Assembly (NCBI GenBank): GCA_022508285.1
Contig: JAFLVN010000012.1
Span: 1-40,496, forward strand
DNA from: Clostridiales bacterium
Lineage (GTDB): Bacteria > Bacillota > Clostridia > Christensenellales > Borkfalkiaceae
DNA: 40,496 bases
Direction: 5' to 3'
Position numbers and translations under genes: made by a program. This document shows, in pieces, positions 23,127-34,100 of this stretch; position 1 is the stretch's first letter; every line of letters begins with the position of its first letter. Under the pieces are notes generated by a model. That model saw nothing but the letters and a program-made list of their open reading frames with translations, was not told where the DNA came from and did not search any database.

Positions 23127-24641
23127 TCAATCCATTTTTGAAAGCTCGGCAGCAAGGTCTTCAAGGTCCTTGGAGGGTATACCCCTTTGACTGTTCTTTA
23201 CAGCCTGCACCACCGCAGCCTTTGCACGCTCGGGCGGAATAATAGTACCGACGCCGGCAACGCAGCCGCCGGGGCATGCCATGCCCTCTATCATATAGCC
23301 GTCGTATTTGCCCGCATTGCAGAGCTGCAAAGCCTTTCTGCAATCGGTGAGCCCCTCGGCGTGTTCTATTTTAATTTCCGTGCCGGGGTAGTACTCGTTT
23401 ATGCACTTTGAAATCGCCTCCGATACTCCGCCCGAGCAGGCGTAGCCTCTGCCTGCGCCCGTTGCGGTGAAGTTTACGGGGAGTTCTTCCATTTCTTCAA
23501 GCACTAAATTCTTGGCGGCAAACATTCCGCCGAGCTCCTCGAAGGTTATCACAAAGTCCACAAAGCTCTTTACGTCGTGGCGGGAAGCCTCCAATTTTTT
23601 TGCGGCGCACGGGCCTATGAACACAACCCTTGCGTTGGGGCGGTTTACCTTTATCGAACGTGCCGTCGCCACCATGGGTGTAAGCTCGCGGGAAACCCGA
23701 CTCGCAAGGTCGGGAAATTGAGTTTTTACGAGCACCGCCCAAGCGGGGCAGCAGCTTGTAAACAGAAATGGCAGGTTGCCCGTTTTAACCTCGTTCACGT
23801 AGTGGTGAGCCTCGGCAATACAGGCTACGTCTGCGCCTGTGGCAACTTCGTATACGTCCTTGAAGCCCAGCGCAAGCAGTGCCGACTGCAGTTTACCTGC
23901 GGTCACCTTAGGTCCGAACTGACCTATTATTGCGGGAGCGACGGCGGCAACTACCTCGTCGCCCTGCTTTATAGCCTGAATTAACTGGAAAATCTGCGAT
24001 TTATCGGCAATAGCTCCGAAAGGACATGCCGACATGCACTGACCGCAGGCAACGCACCTGCCGGTGAGTATCAGCGCCCTGCCGTATTCATCGGAAGTGA
24101 TTGCGTTCACGCCGCATGCCGAAGCGCAGGGGCGTTTGCGGTGGGCTATGGCGTCGTAAGGGCAGGACGCCTTGCATCTGCCGCACTTTATGCACTTGGA
24201 CTGGTCTATGTGGGATTTTCCGTCAATCAATGAAACTGCGCCCGTGGGGCAGCTTTTAACGCAGGAGCGGGCCACGCAAGCTCGGCACTGGTCGGTAACA
24301 AAGTACTGGTTGTCGGGGCACTTGTCGCATGCAGAGGGTATGACCTGCATGAGCGGCGGCTCGTAGTATTTATCGGCAATGGTGCTTCTCGATATGCCCG
24401 AAGTGATATTTACGGGTTTGTTTTCTGGGCGAAGGGAGAGCCCCATGGCGAGGCGCACACGCTCGGAGGCTATCTGCCTTTCCCTGTAAATGCTTTCTCG
24501 GTATCTGGGCACTTCGTCGGGCGTGATTAAATACGGTATCTCCTCTAAATCCTTGGCAACGTGCTCTGATTCGTAAGCCACTCTTGCGACTTCGGTGAAA
24601 ATCATTTTTCTTATGTCGGTCACAACGCTCTGCTGTTTCAT
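23127..24641 (-). CDS. Monomeric [FeFe]-hydrogenase-like iron-sulfur protein
   Basis: This protein has about 504 residues. An N-terminal helical region is followed by three or four cysteine clusters of ferredoxin type (CDKCPDNQYFVTDQCRAC, CIKCGRCKASCP, CVACGQCMSACP), and then the H-cluster domain with TSCCPAW (C297, C298), GPCAAKKLE (C345) and MACPGGCVAGVG (C456, C460). All H-cluster cysteines are present. The L2 motif has G in place of M, and L3 has GVG in place of GGG, as in the less-studied B/C-type enzymes, so hydrogen turnover or sensing is possible but unproven. Start choice is uncertain: the ATG at 24641 matches homologues (TEVARVAYE follows 15 residues in), but a strong -10 box lies two bases before it. 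The frame extends upstream to 24764 without conserved sequence. Confidence 0.85.
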   Translation of the reverse strand: MKQQSVVTDIRKMIFTEVARVAYESEHVAKDLEEIPYLITPDEVPRYRESIYRERQIASERVRLAMGLSLRPENKPVNITSGISRSTIADKYYEPPLMQVIPSACDKCPDNQYFVTDQCRACVARSCVKSCPTGAVSLIDGKSHIDQSKCIKCGRCKASCPYDAIAHRKRPCASACGVNAITSDEYGRALILTGRCVACGQCMSACPFGAIADKSQIFQLIQAIKQGDEVVAAVAPAIIGQFGPKVTAGKLQSALLALGFKDVYEVATGADVACIAEAHHYVNEVKTGNLPFLFTSCCPAWAVLVKTQFPDLASRVSRELTPMVATARSIKVNRPNARVVFIGPCAAKKLEASRHDVKSFVDFVITFEELGGMFAAKNLVLEEMEELPVNFTATGAGRGYACSGGVSEAISKCINEYYPGTEIKIEHAEGLTDCRKALQLCNAGKYDGYMIEGMACPGGCVAGVGTIIPPERAKAAVVQAVKNSQRGIPSKDLEDLAAELSKMD

Positions 24642-24642
24642 A

Positions 24643-24671
24643 ATTATAGCATAGGGAATAAAGAATTTCAA
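24643..24671 (-). promoter_or_regulatory. Sigma-A promoter overlapping the hydrogenase-like gene start
   Basis: On the minus strand there is TTGAAA (24666-24671), a 17-base spacer and a perfect TATAAT (24643-24648). The ATG at 24641 would lie before the usual start point. Confidence 0.7.
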
Positions 24672-24818
24672 TATACACTTTAAACATTTTATTTGGATAA
24701 AAAGTATATTGTTTATATCCGCAACTGAATATGTGTATACATAATTGCTTGTACACACGTACATTCGTATTGTAGCGGAGCAAATTGCAAATCGATTGAA
24801 TTTTGATAAAATCTTATG

Positions 24819-24847
24819 TTGACTTTTTGTTTTGTTTAAACTAAAAT
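24819..24847 (+). promoter_or_regulatory. Sigma-A promoter for tRNA-Leu
   Basis: TTGACT (24819-24824), a 17-base spacer and TAAAAT (24842-24847), about 50 bases before the mature tRNA 5' end. Confidence 0.75.
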
Positions 24848-24900
24848 ATATTTATACGTGTGCTTTTAAACATATAAAACGCAACGCATATGAATTTTTT

Positions 24901-24983
24901 GCCGCCGTGGCGAAATTGGCAGACGCGCAGGACTTAGAATCCTGTGGGCGACCGTGCAGGTTCAAGTCCTGTCGGCGGCACCA
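24901..24983 (+). tRNA. tRNA-Leu (anticodon UAG)
   Basis: The acceptor stem GCCGCCG (24901-24907) pairs with CGGCGGC (24973-24979), followed by discriminator A and an encoded CCA (24981-24983). The anticodon arm CAGGA-CTTAGAA-TCCTG places TAG at positions 34-36, reading CUN leucine codons. The arm following it, TGGGCGACCGT, is the long variable arm of a class II tRNA, and GGTTCAAGTCC gives the T loop. It is a single isolated gene with its own promoter and terminator. Confidence 0.97.
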
Positions 24984-24989
24984 TAGATA

Positions 24990-25028
24990 AAGCGTGGGCT
25001 TTGCTTCAAGCAAAGCCCACGCTTTTTT
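24990..25028 (+). terminator. Strong intrinsic terminator of tRNA-Leu
   Basis: A 17-base inverted repeat (24990-25006 with 25008-25024), almost without loop before the inner bases open, followed by TTTTTT (25023-25028), six bases after the tRNA CCA end. Confidence 0.92.
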
Positions 25029-25043
25029 GTACGTAAATCCAAA

Positions 25044-25074
25044 GTGCGGCACCGACTAAAAGTCGGCGCCGCAC
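25044..25074 (-). terminator. Hairpin terminator of the giant surface-protein gene
   Basis: Arms 25044-25057 and 25061-25074 pair with a single A-C mismatch (25051/25067) on the plus strand. On the minus strand that pair becomes G-U, so the RNA stem is fully paired only leftward. It starts 35 bases after the stop at 25109 and is followed by TTTGGATTT, a weak T run. Confidence 0.65.
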
Positions 25075-25108
25075 AGCGGGTAGGACACGCGTTTTCACAC
25101 GTTTGTCG

Positions 25109-28100
25109 TTATTCTTCGTCGGGGAGCGGTCCGTCATAGGGGTCGTTAAAGCCGTCGTCATCCCCGACTGCGCTTTCAACGACTGCAGGCGTCTTCCTTC
25201 TGGTGACTATCAGAAGTACGACGAGTCCTAACAGGACAAGTATTGCTCCCGCAATTGCTATAATTTCCCAGGTGGAGAGTGCGAACTTAACAGGCGCTTT
25301 ATAGCCGGTGATTTTTATATCTACCCTCTCCGAATTTGTGCCTACTAATTTGTAATTGACGTTGTCAATTGTAACGAGCAGAGTGTAATTTCCCGTCGTC
25401 ATATCGCTGTTGCCGACCAAACTTACTACTACGTAGATAACGTCGCCGTTTGCAAGGATTATCTTATGTGTAGAGGGCTGACCGGAAGCGAGACCTGCAA
25501 GGTTGAGCTCAAACTGTTCGTTGCCAATCTTTACGGTTGCTACGGGAACGTGCTTTTCTCCGTCGTACTTGAAGGATATTTTATCCCATTCAACCGTAAC
25601 TTCTCTGTGTACAATGTTTACCGCTACCATATCGCTGTGATTTGCAATTTCGTAGTTTGCATTGTCAATGGAAACGCGCAAATAATAGGTGCCAACGCCT
25701 GCAATATCACTGCTTCTGCTTACGAGCGATACCGTTATGCGGATAACGTCGCCGTTTGCAAGGGTTATAGTGTTGACGCCAAGCTGCAAGCCGGTTAACT
25801 CGTACTCTTCTCCGTCTACCAGCCCCGTAATCTTCGCTGCGGGAAGGTGAATTTGTCCGTCGTAGGTGAACTCATTATCCTTCCACTCGAAGGTTATAGG
25901 TCTGGGAGCTACTACGTACTTATCAAAGTTGGTATCCGAGTTAGGCTCGTTGGTATTGCTGTACTTGAACTCAAGGTAACCGTACTCTTCCATAGCCGCG
26001 GCACGTTCATTGAGCACGAGACGGATGCTGTATTTACCTATTATAGTGCCTCCGTTTACATAACCGTTGTCGCTTACGTCCTCGTATGCGTACGCATAAG
26101 CTATTTCCTTGAGCTCGTCAAGATATTGTACTGCGCCTTCTACCGATATATATCCACCGTCGATAAGCTCTCCGAGGATATCTATGGGATTACCGCTTGC
26201 ATCTACTAACGATTCGCCGTAGGTTGCGACATAGGGCTTGAGGAAGTTAACTATAATATATCTGTCCTTAGGCTGGATAAGAACCTTCCATACGCCGTAC
26301 TTGACCTCGTGGTTTTCCGCCTCTATGCGGTAGTAAATTACCCAGTTGCCTGCCTGCTTGATTTCAGGTGCAAACGTGCTTACCCCGCCGCCCAGTATTT
26401 GTGCAATCTGGCTTTCAGTCAAGTTGTCGTGTATTTTAGCGTCGTATCTCTCAAGGTTGGCGCCGTAGTAAATGATTGCCTTTTGTCCGCCCTTGAGCGT
26501 GATATATTGGTAATTGCCGTCATCGTCCGTTTTGTCAAGATTTACAAAGTAGTTCTGGTAACGGTCGATTACGCCGTCCTCATCGAACCAGGTGCTTTCG
26601 CTCTTGTTTACGGTTATATTAGCCTTACGAACCGTGTAAGTTGCCGCATGGCCGTTGTACTCGTCGTCGCCGTCCCAGCTGCCGCGGAATTCCACGTCGT
26701 AGTTTGTATTAGTCCAGTGTCCGATAATTGCATACTTGCCCGCATTTGCAAATTCATATTCATAAACTTCGCACGTGAACGAAATACCAAGCTCGTCGTT
26801 GCGTAATACGCTACCCTGAATAATGCTCCAGTCAAGTCTGCCCAAATCGCTCGTGGCTAATCCGTAAACGCTTGATGCGTCTTCGATGTAAACGGTTATA
26901 TTCCTTGCCTTGATAGTGAACGTTATGGTTTCAAGTCCTTCGAAGTCGTAACCGCTGAGGTCTATGCTATCGTCCACAGGCTGAAGGTTAGTGACCGCCT
27001 CGTGCTCGCCGGCGCCGATTTGTGCGCCTTCTACTATGAGGAATACCTGCTCACCCGCTATCCAGACGTACGCTTGAGGCGCTTGCTCAAGGCCGTTGTA
27101 GGTAAGCGTGGTGTTAGCCCAGTAAATCTTAACGGTGAGGTTACCCGTTACGCTGAAGCTGTAAACCGATTCAAGTCCGGTGTAGTTATCGGTACCCGCA
27201 AGAGTTACCTTTGCGTAGTAGGTGCCGAAAGGAGCATCATTTTTGATGTAGTCTTCCGTTACTTCACGCGTGCAGTTCTCGTCACTGTAGTACTTGATTA
27301 CGATATCGCCGTCGTCGCCGAACTTAGCCTTGGGAGAGGTTATCGACATTTCACCGCTACCTGCAGTTACAGAACCGCGGACTTCGAATTGCTCTACCCA
27401 CTCGTTGGTTGCCTGAACGATAATGAATTCAAGGTAGTACTGCATGCTGCCGGTATCCGCCCACGTATAGTTGACGTAATCCTTAAGAAGGAGAATTACT
27501 GTGTAAACGCCGGCGTTAATTCCGCCCTGATTGAAGATAACTTCGTACTGGTCGGTGTCAAAGACGTCCGCCTGGAGAAGTTCGCCCGTATACTCCTTGG
27601 ATAAAATTTCGGGAGCGGAGACAACGGCCTTTTCAACCACGTGCTTGCCGTCAATGAACGTTACGTTATAGTTGGCGGTATCACTGCATCTGCCGCTTAT
27701 TACGTAAGTGCCTACGGGTAAAGTTTTGTCTGCATTGTAGACGGGATAGATAGGTGCGCCGTCAACGAAGTGAGCGCTACCTTCCGCATACTCCCACCAG
27801 TCGGTGAGCACGACACCTTCGCCGTAAACCGTACTTACGTCTTTAACGATTATCGTTATTCCACGTCTTTCAATAGTGAATTCATATTCGGCGTTCGTGT
27901 AATCCAAAGGCACGTTGCCGCTTATAAGCGACGCCACTGCGTGATAGGTGTTCGGGTACACGGCTTTTCCTTCCTTAACCGTTACGTTAAGGGAAACTCT
28001 TTCGCCGTTGGGTGTATAGTAGTAAGCTTTGGGAACTTGCTCTTCGCCGTTGTATACGAACTGGGTGCTTTCCCAAACTATTACATAAGCCTCGGGCATA

Positions 28101-31100
28101 ATTTCAAAGAATACCGTAGCGCCGTCTTTAGGCAACTGGTAGTTGGAGTTGCTTATTGCGACTATGGTTGCAACGTAATTGATGCCCGGCTCCGTCTGTG
28201 CGCCGCTTACAGTAAGCTCTACTCTGTCGCCTGCAACAAGGTTGCCCGCCTCTGCATAGGGGAGATGCTCGTTGCCGTCAACGTTATATCTGAGCGTCTG
28301 AGAGTTCATTCTCTCATCGTTGTACCAAATAACCGTTATCGTGCGCTTGTTGACAGTTAACGTACCCGAAACGTAAGTTATCGAGTAGTTTTCGGAAATC
28401 AAGCCTTTGGGAGTTACGGTATAGTTACCTACGTTTCCGCCCTTGACATAGTTATATTCAAAGATGAGCGATCCGTCGAATACGTCTGCGTTGGGCTGGC
28501 CGTTTCCGTCCACATCGCAGGCCGCCAAGCCTTCGTATTTAACGCCTGCCGCAGCGGGTGCGTCGCCGTATATTATAGAGCTGTCGTTTGCCGTTACCGT
28601 CAAATCGGCTTTTCTGACCGTTATTGTGGTAATCATGTCGGCTATCGGTTCGTGGTTATCGTCGCCCTTGAAGGATACTGTTACGTCGTACGTGCCCGCA
28701 TTGACAACACCGCCGTCATACAACCAATTGTTGCGCATGTAAGTTACGGTTACCGTTACGCCTTCGGGTAAGCCGTTCACGGTAATTTGATGAACTTCGC
28801 CGTCATAGACAACGTACGTGCCCGAGAAAGTTACCTTGCTCATATCGTAATTGGCTTTGTTTACGGTTAAAGTACCGTAAGCGCCGTTGTCCGCACCGGA
28901 GGTTGCCCAGCTGCCTTCTATGAATATTACGTTGTAGTTGTCGTTGCCTGCAAAATGTCCCGTGATGGGATATTTGCCTGCCGCGGTTATTTCAGGTACG
29001 CTGAACGTAAGAGTATAGCTGTCGCCGCTGATAAACTGATTTTTATCGTCATCGTCGTAGAGGTAAGTCCAGCTAACTTTGCTCATATCGGGAGTTTCGC
29101 CGAACTTGATCTGCATATCGCCGATTACGATATATACGTTGCGGGGAAGTATTGTGAACTCAAACTTCAAGTTCTTGAACGTATCCGTTTCGTCAATATA
29201 CTCTGCCGTATACGTGCCTACGTTAACGGCTTGCTCAATTACGTTGCCTGCCTCGTCTTTTATTTCGAGGACAAGACCTGCCTCGCTTACCGACTTCCAG
29301 CCGTCGCCGTCGAAGTAGCGTGCGGAGGGAGCTTGAGCCGCTTTGTTGTAGTAGAGCGCATCATTGTCCCAAACGAGTTCAAACTCATGGTCCTGTGCGT
29401 CGTCATCGCTGTACTTAACGGTAAACTTAATAGTTACGTTTACGGGAAGAGCATAGTTGCCATTCGTTAAAGGCTGAACGGTTGCAACGTAGTTGTCGCC
29501 CGCGTCCTCGCGTTCAATCTTAACTACAAGCGTTAAGCTGTCGCCAACCTTCAAGCCCTCTGCTTTTGCAAAAGGAATGAACTGAGTGCCCTCTTCGTAC
29601 TCGTACTCGATTACCTGATCATCCGTGTACTCCGTGCCGCCCTCATGGTCATACCATTTTATGGTGATTTCACGGGGAGTTACGGTCAGAGTGCCGTATA
29701 CGTAAGTTATATTGTAGTTTTCGGCAGTTTCGTTGCCGTGAATTTCAATCGCGCCCTCGTACGTAGCAGCGTTGCCGTAGACGCCGTATTTAAAGGTTAC
29801 GTTTCCTATAACGTCCTGTTCGCTGTCTACTTCTGCAAGACCCGTTACGGTGTAACCGTAGCCGTCGGGATCTGCCTCTTCGCCGTAGATTACCGAACCG
29901 TCGTCAGCCGTTACGGTGAGTTCAGCCTTATTTATAACAAGCGTTGCCCACAGTGCGGATATGCCGCTGCCGTCGTAGTTGGGGTCAAATTCAAACTCGG
30001 CTTTTACCTGGTAGGTGCCGGCATTGATTGCACCGCCCACAACTTCAACTTTACCGCTTGCGTCGTAATAGGTATACGTAACGCCGGTTACGCCGATTGC
30101 CTTGCCCGAAACAAGCATAATCTGAACTTCGCCGTTATAGGTTACCGTTTTGGTTGTTCCGTTGAAGATTACGTCGCTTAAATCCGCCTTTGCCTTATGA
30201 ATTGTAAGGATTAAATCCTCTCCCTTCATGTCGGGAATAGGCTCGTAATTTACGGTATCCGAAATGGTGAATGAAATGGTTACGTTGTATATACCTGCAT
30301 CTCTTACGCCGTTAGCACCGTAAATCTTGCCGTCCTTTTCGTAGGTTACGGTTGCGGTTACGCCTTCGGGCAAGCCACTGATTGAAATCGTATGATACGT
30401 TCCGTCGTACGTTGCCGTAAGGTTGCCGATAATGAGACTATCTATAGCGTCTTTATAGCTTGCCTTTTTAACGGTGAGAGTACCGTTTATAAACGTTACA
30501 GTATAGTTGCCGTTTGAGCAAGAGCCGATAATCTCGTATTCACCTACAGTAGAACCCACGCTGTACGTAGGGCAGAGGAAAGATATGGGAGCGCCGTCCG
30601 CTTCAATGAAACGGTTGCTGCCTTGCTCATATTCCCAACCGAGGCTGCCGAGGCTTAACGTCTTACCGTATTCGACCTCCGCATTGCCTATCCTTACCGT
30701 AACTGCTATAGGAAGAATTTCGTACGCTTGCGACGAAGTAGCGCCTTTGTAAACTACCGTTGCGGTATACAATCCGACGTTCTTATACTCGCTTTGAGCT
30801 ACGCCGTTAACGTAAACTCTTACGTCGGGTATCTTCGTCCAGGTGCCGTCTTCTTCTACGTAGTATGCGTCAGGTTTGCGGTTTTCGCCGTTGTAGTAGA
30901 TAGGTGCGTTATCCCAAATTATGGAGCGTGCAGGAGCAGGCATAATGCTGAACTTCTGTATCGTAGTTCCGTCTTCGGGAAGCTTATAGTTGGGGTTGGT
31001 AAGCTCGGCAACCGTTGCCTGGAAGTTAAATCCGGGAAGATCGGTTGCGCCAAGTACTTCAAGCTCTAAGCTGTCGCCTTCAAAGAGGTTGCCCGCAACC

Positions 31101-34100
31101 GCATAAGGTGCGTGGAACTTTTCGTCGTACGCGTAAGTGAAAGTAGCCGAGCTGAGCGTTTCATCGTCGTACCAGGTTATCGTTATCGTACGGGGTGCAA
31201 CGGTGAGCGTACCTACTTTATAGAAAATTTCATAGTTTTCCGAGGTGAAGCCTGCGGGAATAATGTCGTACTCGCCTACTTTTCCGCCTAAGACGTAGCT
31301 GTACGTATACAAAAGCGCACCCATAAGGTCGTTAATTTCGTTGCCGTCCTCGTCCTTTGCAAATCCTGTGTAGGTTACGCCGTTTGCCGAAGGCTTGTCA
31401 CCGTAAACTATAGTATTGTTGTTAGCCTTTATGGTCAGCGCCGCTTTCTTGATAGTGAGCGTTGCCGAAATATCGTCTAAGTCGCCGTAATTAGCGTCAC
31501 CCTTGAATTTAACGGTTACGTCGTACGTGCCGGCGTTCTTCACGCCCTCTGCGCCGTAGCTGAATCCGTCCTTCACGTAGGTAATGCTTTCAATTTCTAC
31601 GCCTTCGGGTAATCCGATTACCGTTACCGTATGATTCTTGCCGTCGAAGGTAAATTCCGTACCTACTACGGTGACCTTGCTCATGTCGTAGCTTGCCTTG
31701 ATAACGGTAAGAATACCGAACTTCTTATTCTCTTCGGCCTTAGCGCTTGCCCAGTTACCTGTAAAGATTACTTCATAATTTTCGGCGTTGTCCGAAATGA
31801 ACTGTGCGCTTATGGGATAAGTGCCTACGCCGCCGATTTGTCCGCAGTTGAAGGTAATGGTGAAAGCCTCTCCGCTTACGAACTGCTTACTTGCGTCCTC
31901 GGGGTAGAGGTATTGCCAGTTCACTGCGTTCATATCGGGTGTTTCGCCGTACTCAACAGTCATATCACCGATTACGATATATACGGGGCGGGCAAGAACG
32001 TAGAATTCCTTGCTCATATCGCCGCTGAGTTCAACTTCAATGCCGGCGAGTGAAACGGTTGCCGTATACTTACCTACGTTTTTGGAATCGCCGATTACCG
32101 TTACGGTAAGCTCGAAGCGCTCTCCGCCTTCTTCAAGGAAGTAGTAAGCCTTGGGCTTTAAGTTGCTGCCGTCATAGTACAGCGGTGTGTTATCCCAGAT
32201 AATCGTGCCGGCCTTAGGTGCGGGAATTATATCGAAGATAACCTTCAGTCCTTCGGCAGGCAACATATAGTTAGCCGCGTATTCGCCTTCGATGCGGACT
32301 ATTTTCGCCTCGTAGCCGTAGCCTGCGTTAATCTGTCCGCCTTCAACTACCAGGACTACCGTTTCGCCGTTGGAAAGCACTGCAACAGCGTAGGGCTGCT
32401 GAATAGTACCCGCTTTGTAGGTGTAAACGAACTTGTCGCCTTCCAAGGGGTTGCCGTCCTTTGCATCGTACCACTTAACGTTGTCCTCGGTGAGCACGTA
32501 AGGAGTAACGGTCAATTTACCCGTTTTATAAGTTATGTCGTAATTGTCGGACTGGCTGTTACCGGTTATGGTAATTGTGTAAACGCCGACTTTGGTTATA
32601 TTTTCGTACGAGTATGTAAGATCGCCGAGTATGGTATCCAGATCGCCTGCGTCTTCGGATGCAAGACCTTCTGCGGTATAGCCGTAGCCGCTCTCTTCGG
32701 GAGTTTCGCCGTAAACGATAGTCGCGTCGTTTGCAGTTACCGTAAGGGCTGCACGCTTGATTTTGAGCTGTACGGGCTCAAGAGTCAATGCCACGTAGTT
32801 GTCGTTCTCAAGTACGATAATCGCCCTTACCCAATAGTCGCCGGCGTTCTTAACGCCGTTACCGCCTACGATATAAACGAAATCTTTGTCCGTTGCGTAT
32901 TCGTAAGTTACTTGCTTAACGCCCGTCAAATTGCCCGTTACCTGTACGGTGTGGGTTTTGCCGTCGTAGGTGAACTCGTAAACGCTCTCGGCAAATTTAA
33001 CGTCAAGCTCGGCTTTATTGATAGTGATTGTTACCGTGTATTCAGCCGTTATTTCTTCGTGGTTGCCGTCTACGGTGAAGTAAACCTTTAACAGATATTC
33101 ACCGGCATTAACCACTTGGCTTGCGTCTATTTCTTTGCCGCCGAAATAATATTTGTAAGTAACGCCCGTTACACCGTCAGGCAGGTCAACGTCTATTTCG
33201 AACGTATGAGCCTGACCGTTGTAATCGAATTCAACGTTTTTGTGGTCCTCGAAGAATGCATCGAGAACGCTAGTATCAACGGGTGCTTTTACTATTTCAA
33301 GTGCGCCGATTACGAAGGTTACTATATAGTTGCCGTCTTCGCAAACAGCGGTTATTACGTAAGTACCTACTGCGGAGCTGTTGTTCACGTTGCAGGTGAG
33401 CGTAATGTTTGAGAAGTCAATGTCGTATTCGCCCTCGTACTTTTCACGAAGTGCGTCTATTATGCTTTGAAGAGCGCCTGCAAGTTTACCGTCCACGTCG
33501 CCGTAGGTAAGACTTGCACCTTCGATTTCAAGCGTTACGGACTGAGGCAAGATTTCATAAGTATAATCGTCGCCCGCATTAATGCCGTGAGGCACGCTCT
33601 CGCTGGGAACGTACGCATGGTATGTTCCCGCTTTGCTATATTGCTCTTCCCTTACCTTAACGGTAAGCTCTTTCAGCTTCTGCTCTTCTTCGTCGAAGTA
33701 GTAAGCCTTGGGCGCCTGATTTTGTCCGTTATAAATTAAGGGTTGGTTATCCCAGATTACTACGCCCTTTTGAATGACGTTGAACTTAACGCTAGCGTAT
33801 TTCTCGTTTACGACGTAGTTGGAGTTACTTACGGAAACGATAGTTGCCGTGAAGTTAAGTCCCGCTTCCTTCGTTCCGCCGCTCACCACGAACGTTACCA
33901 CGTCATTGCCGAGCATACCGCTTGCAACGGGGAACGGTTCGTGAGTTAATCCGTCGTAATCATAATTGAGATTAGTGGACGAAGTCGTTGAGTCGCTGTA
34001 CCAGGTCACGGTAATTTCACGGGGTAATACCATTAAAGTACCGGGAACAAAGTTAATTTCGTAGTTATCCGACTGCAATCCGGCGGGGATAAGCTTGTAT

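Noticed and set aside
24642-24764. A 41-residue N-terminal extension of the hydrogenase-like protein
   Set aside because: It is not conserved-looking, overlaps the promoter at 24643-24671 and has no ribosome site.
24852-25052. A 66-codon minus-strand frame over the tRNA
   Set aside because: It is the antisense reading of tRNA-Leu and its terminator. The CRRQDLNLHGRPQDSKS-like translation is a well-known artefact of tRNA genes.
25109-25200. Sortase signal suggested by the C-terminal LPDEE
   Set aside because: It lies after the membrane helix at the very end of the chain, lacks LPXTG order and is part of the acidic cytoplasmic tail.
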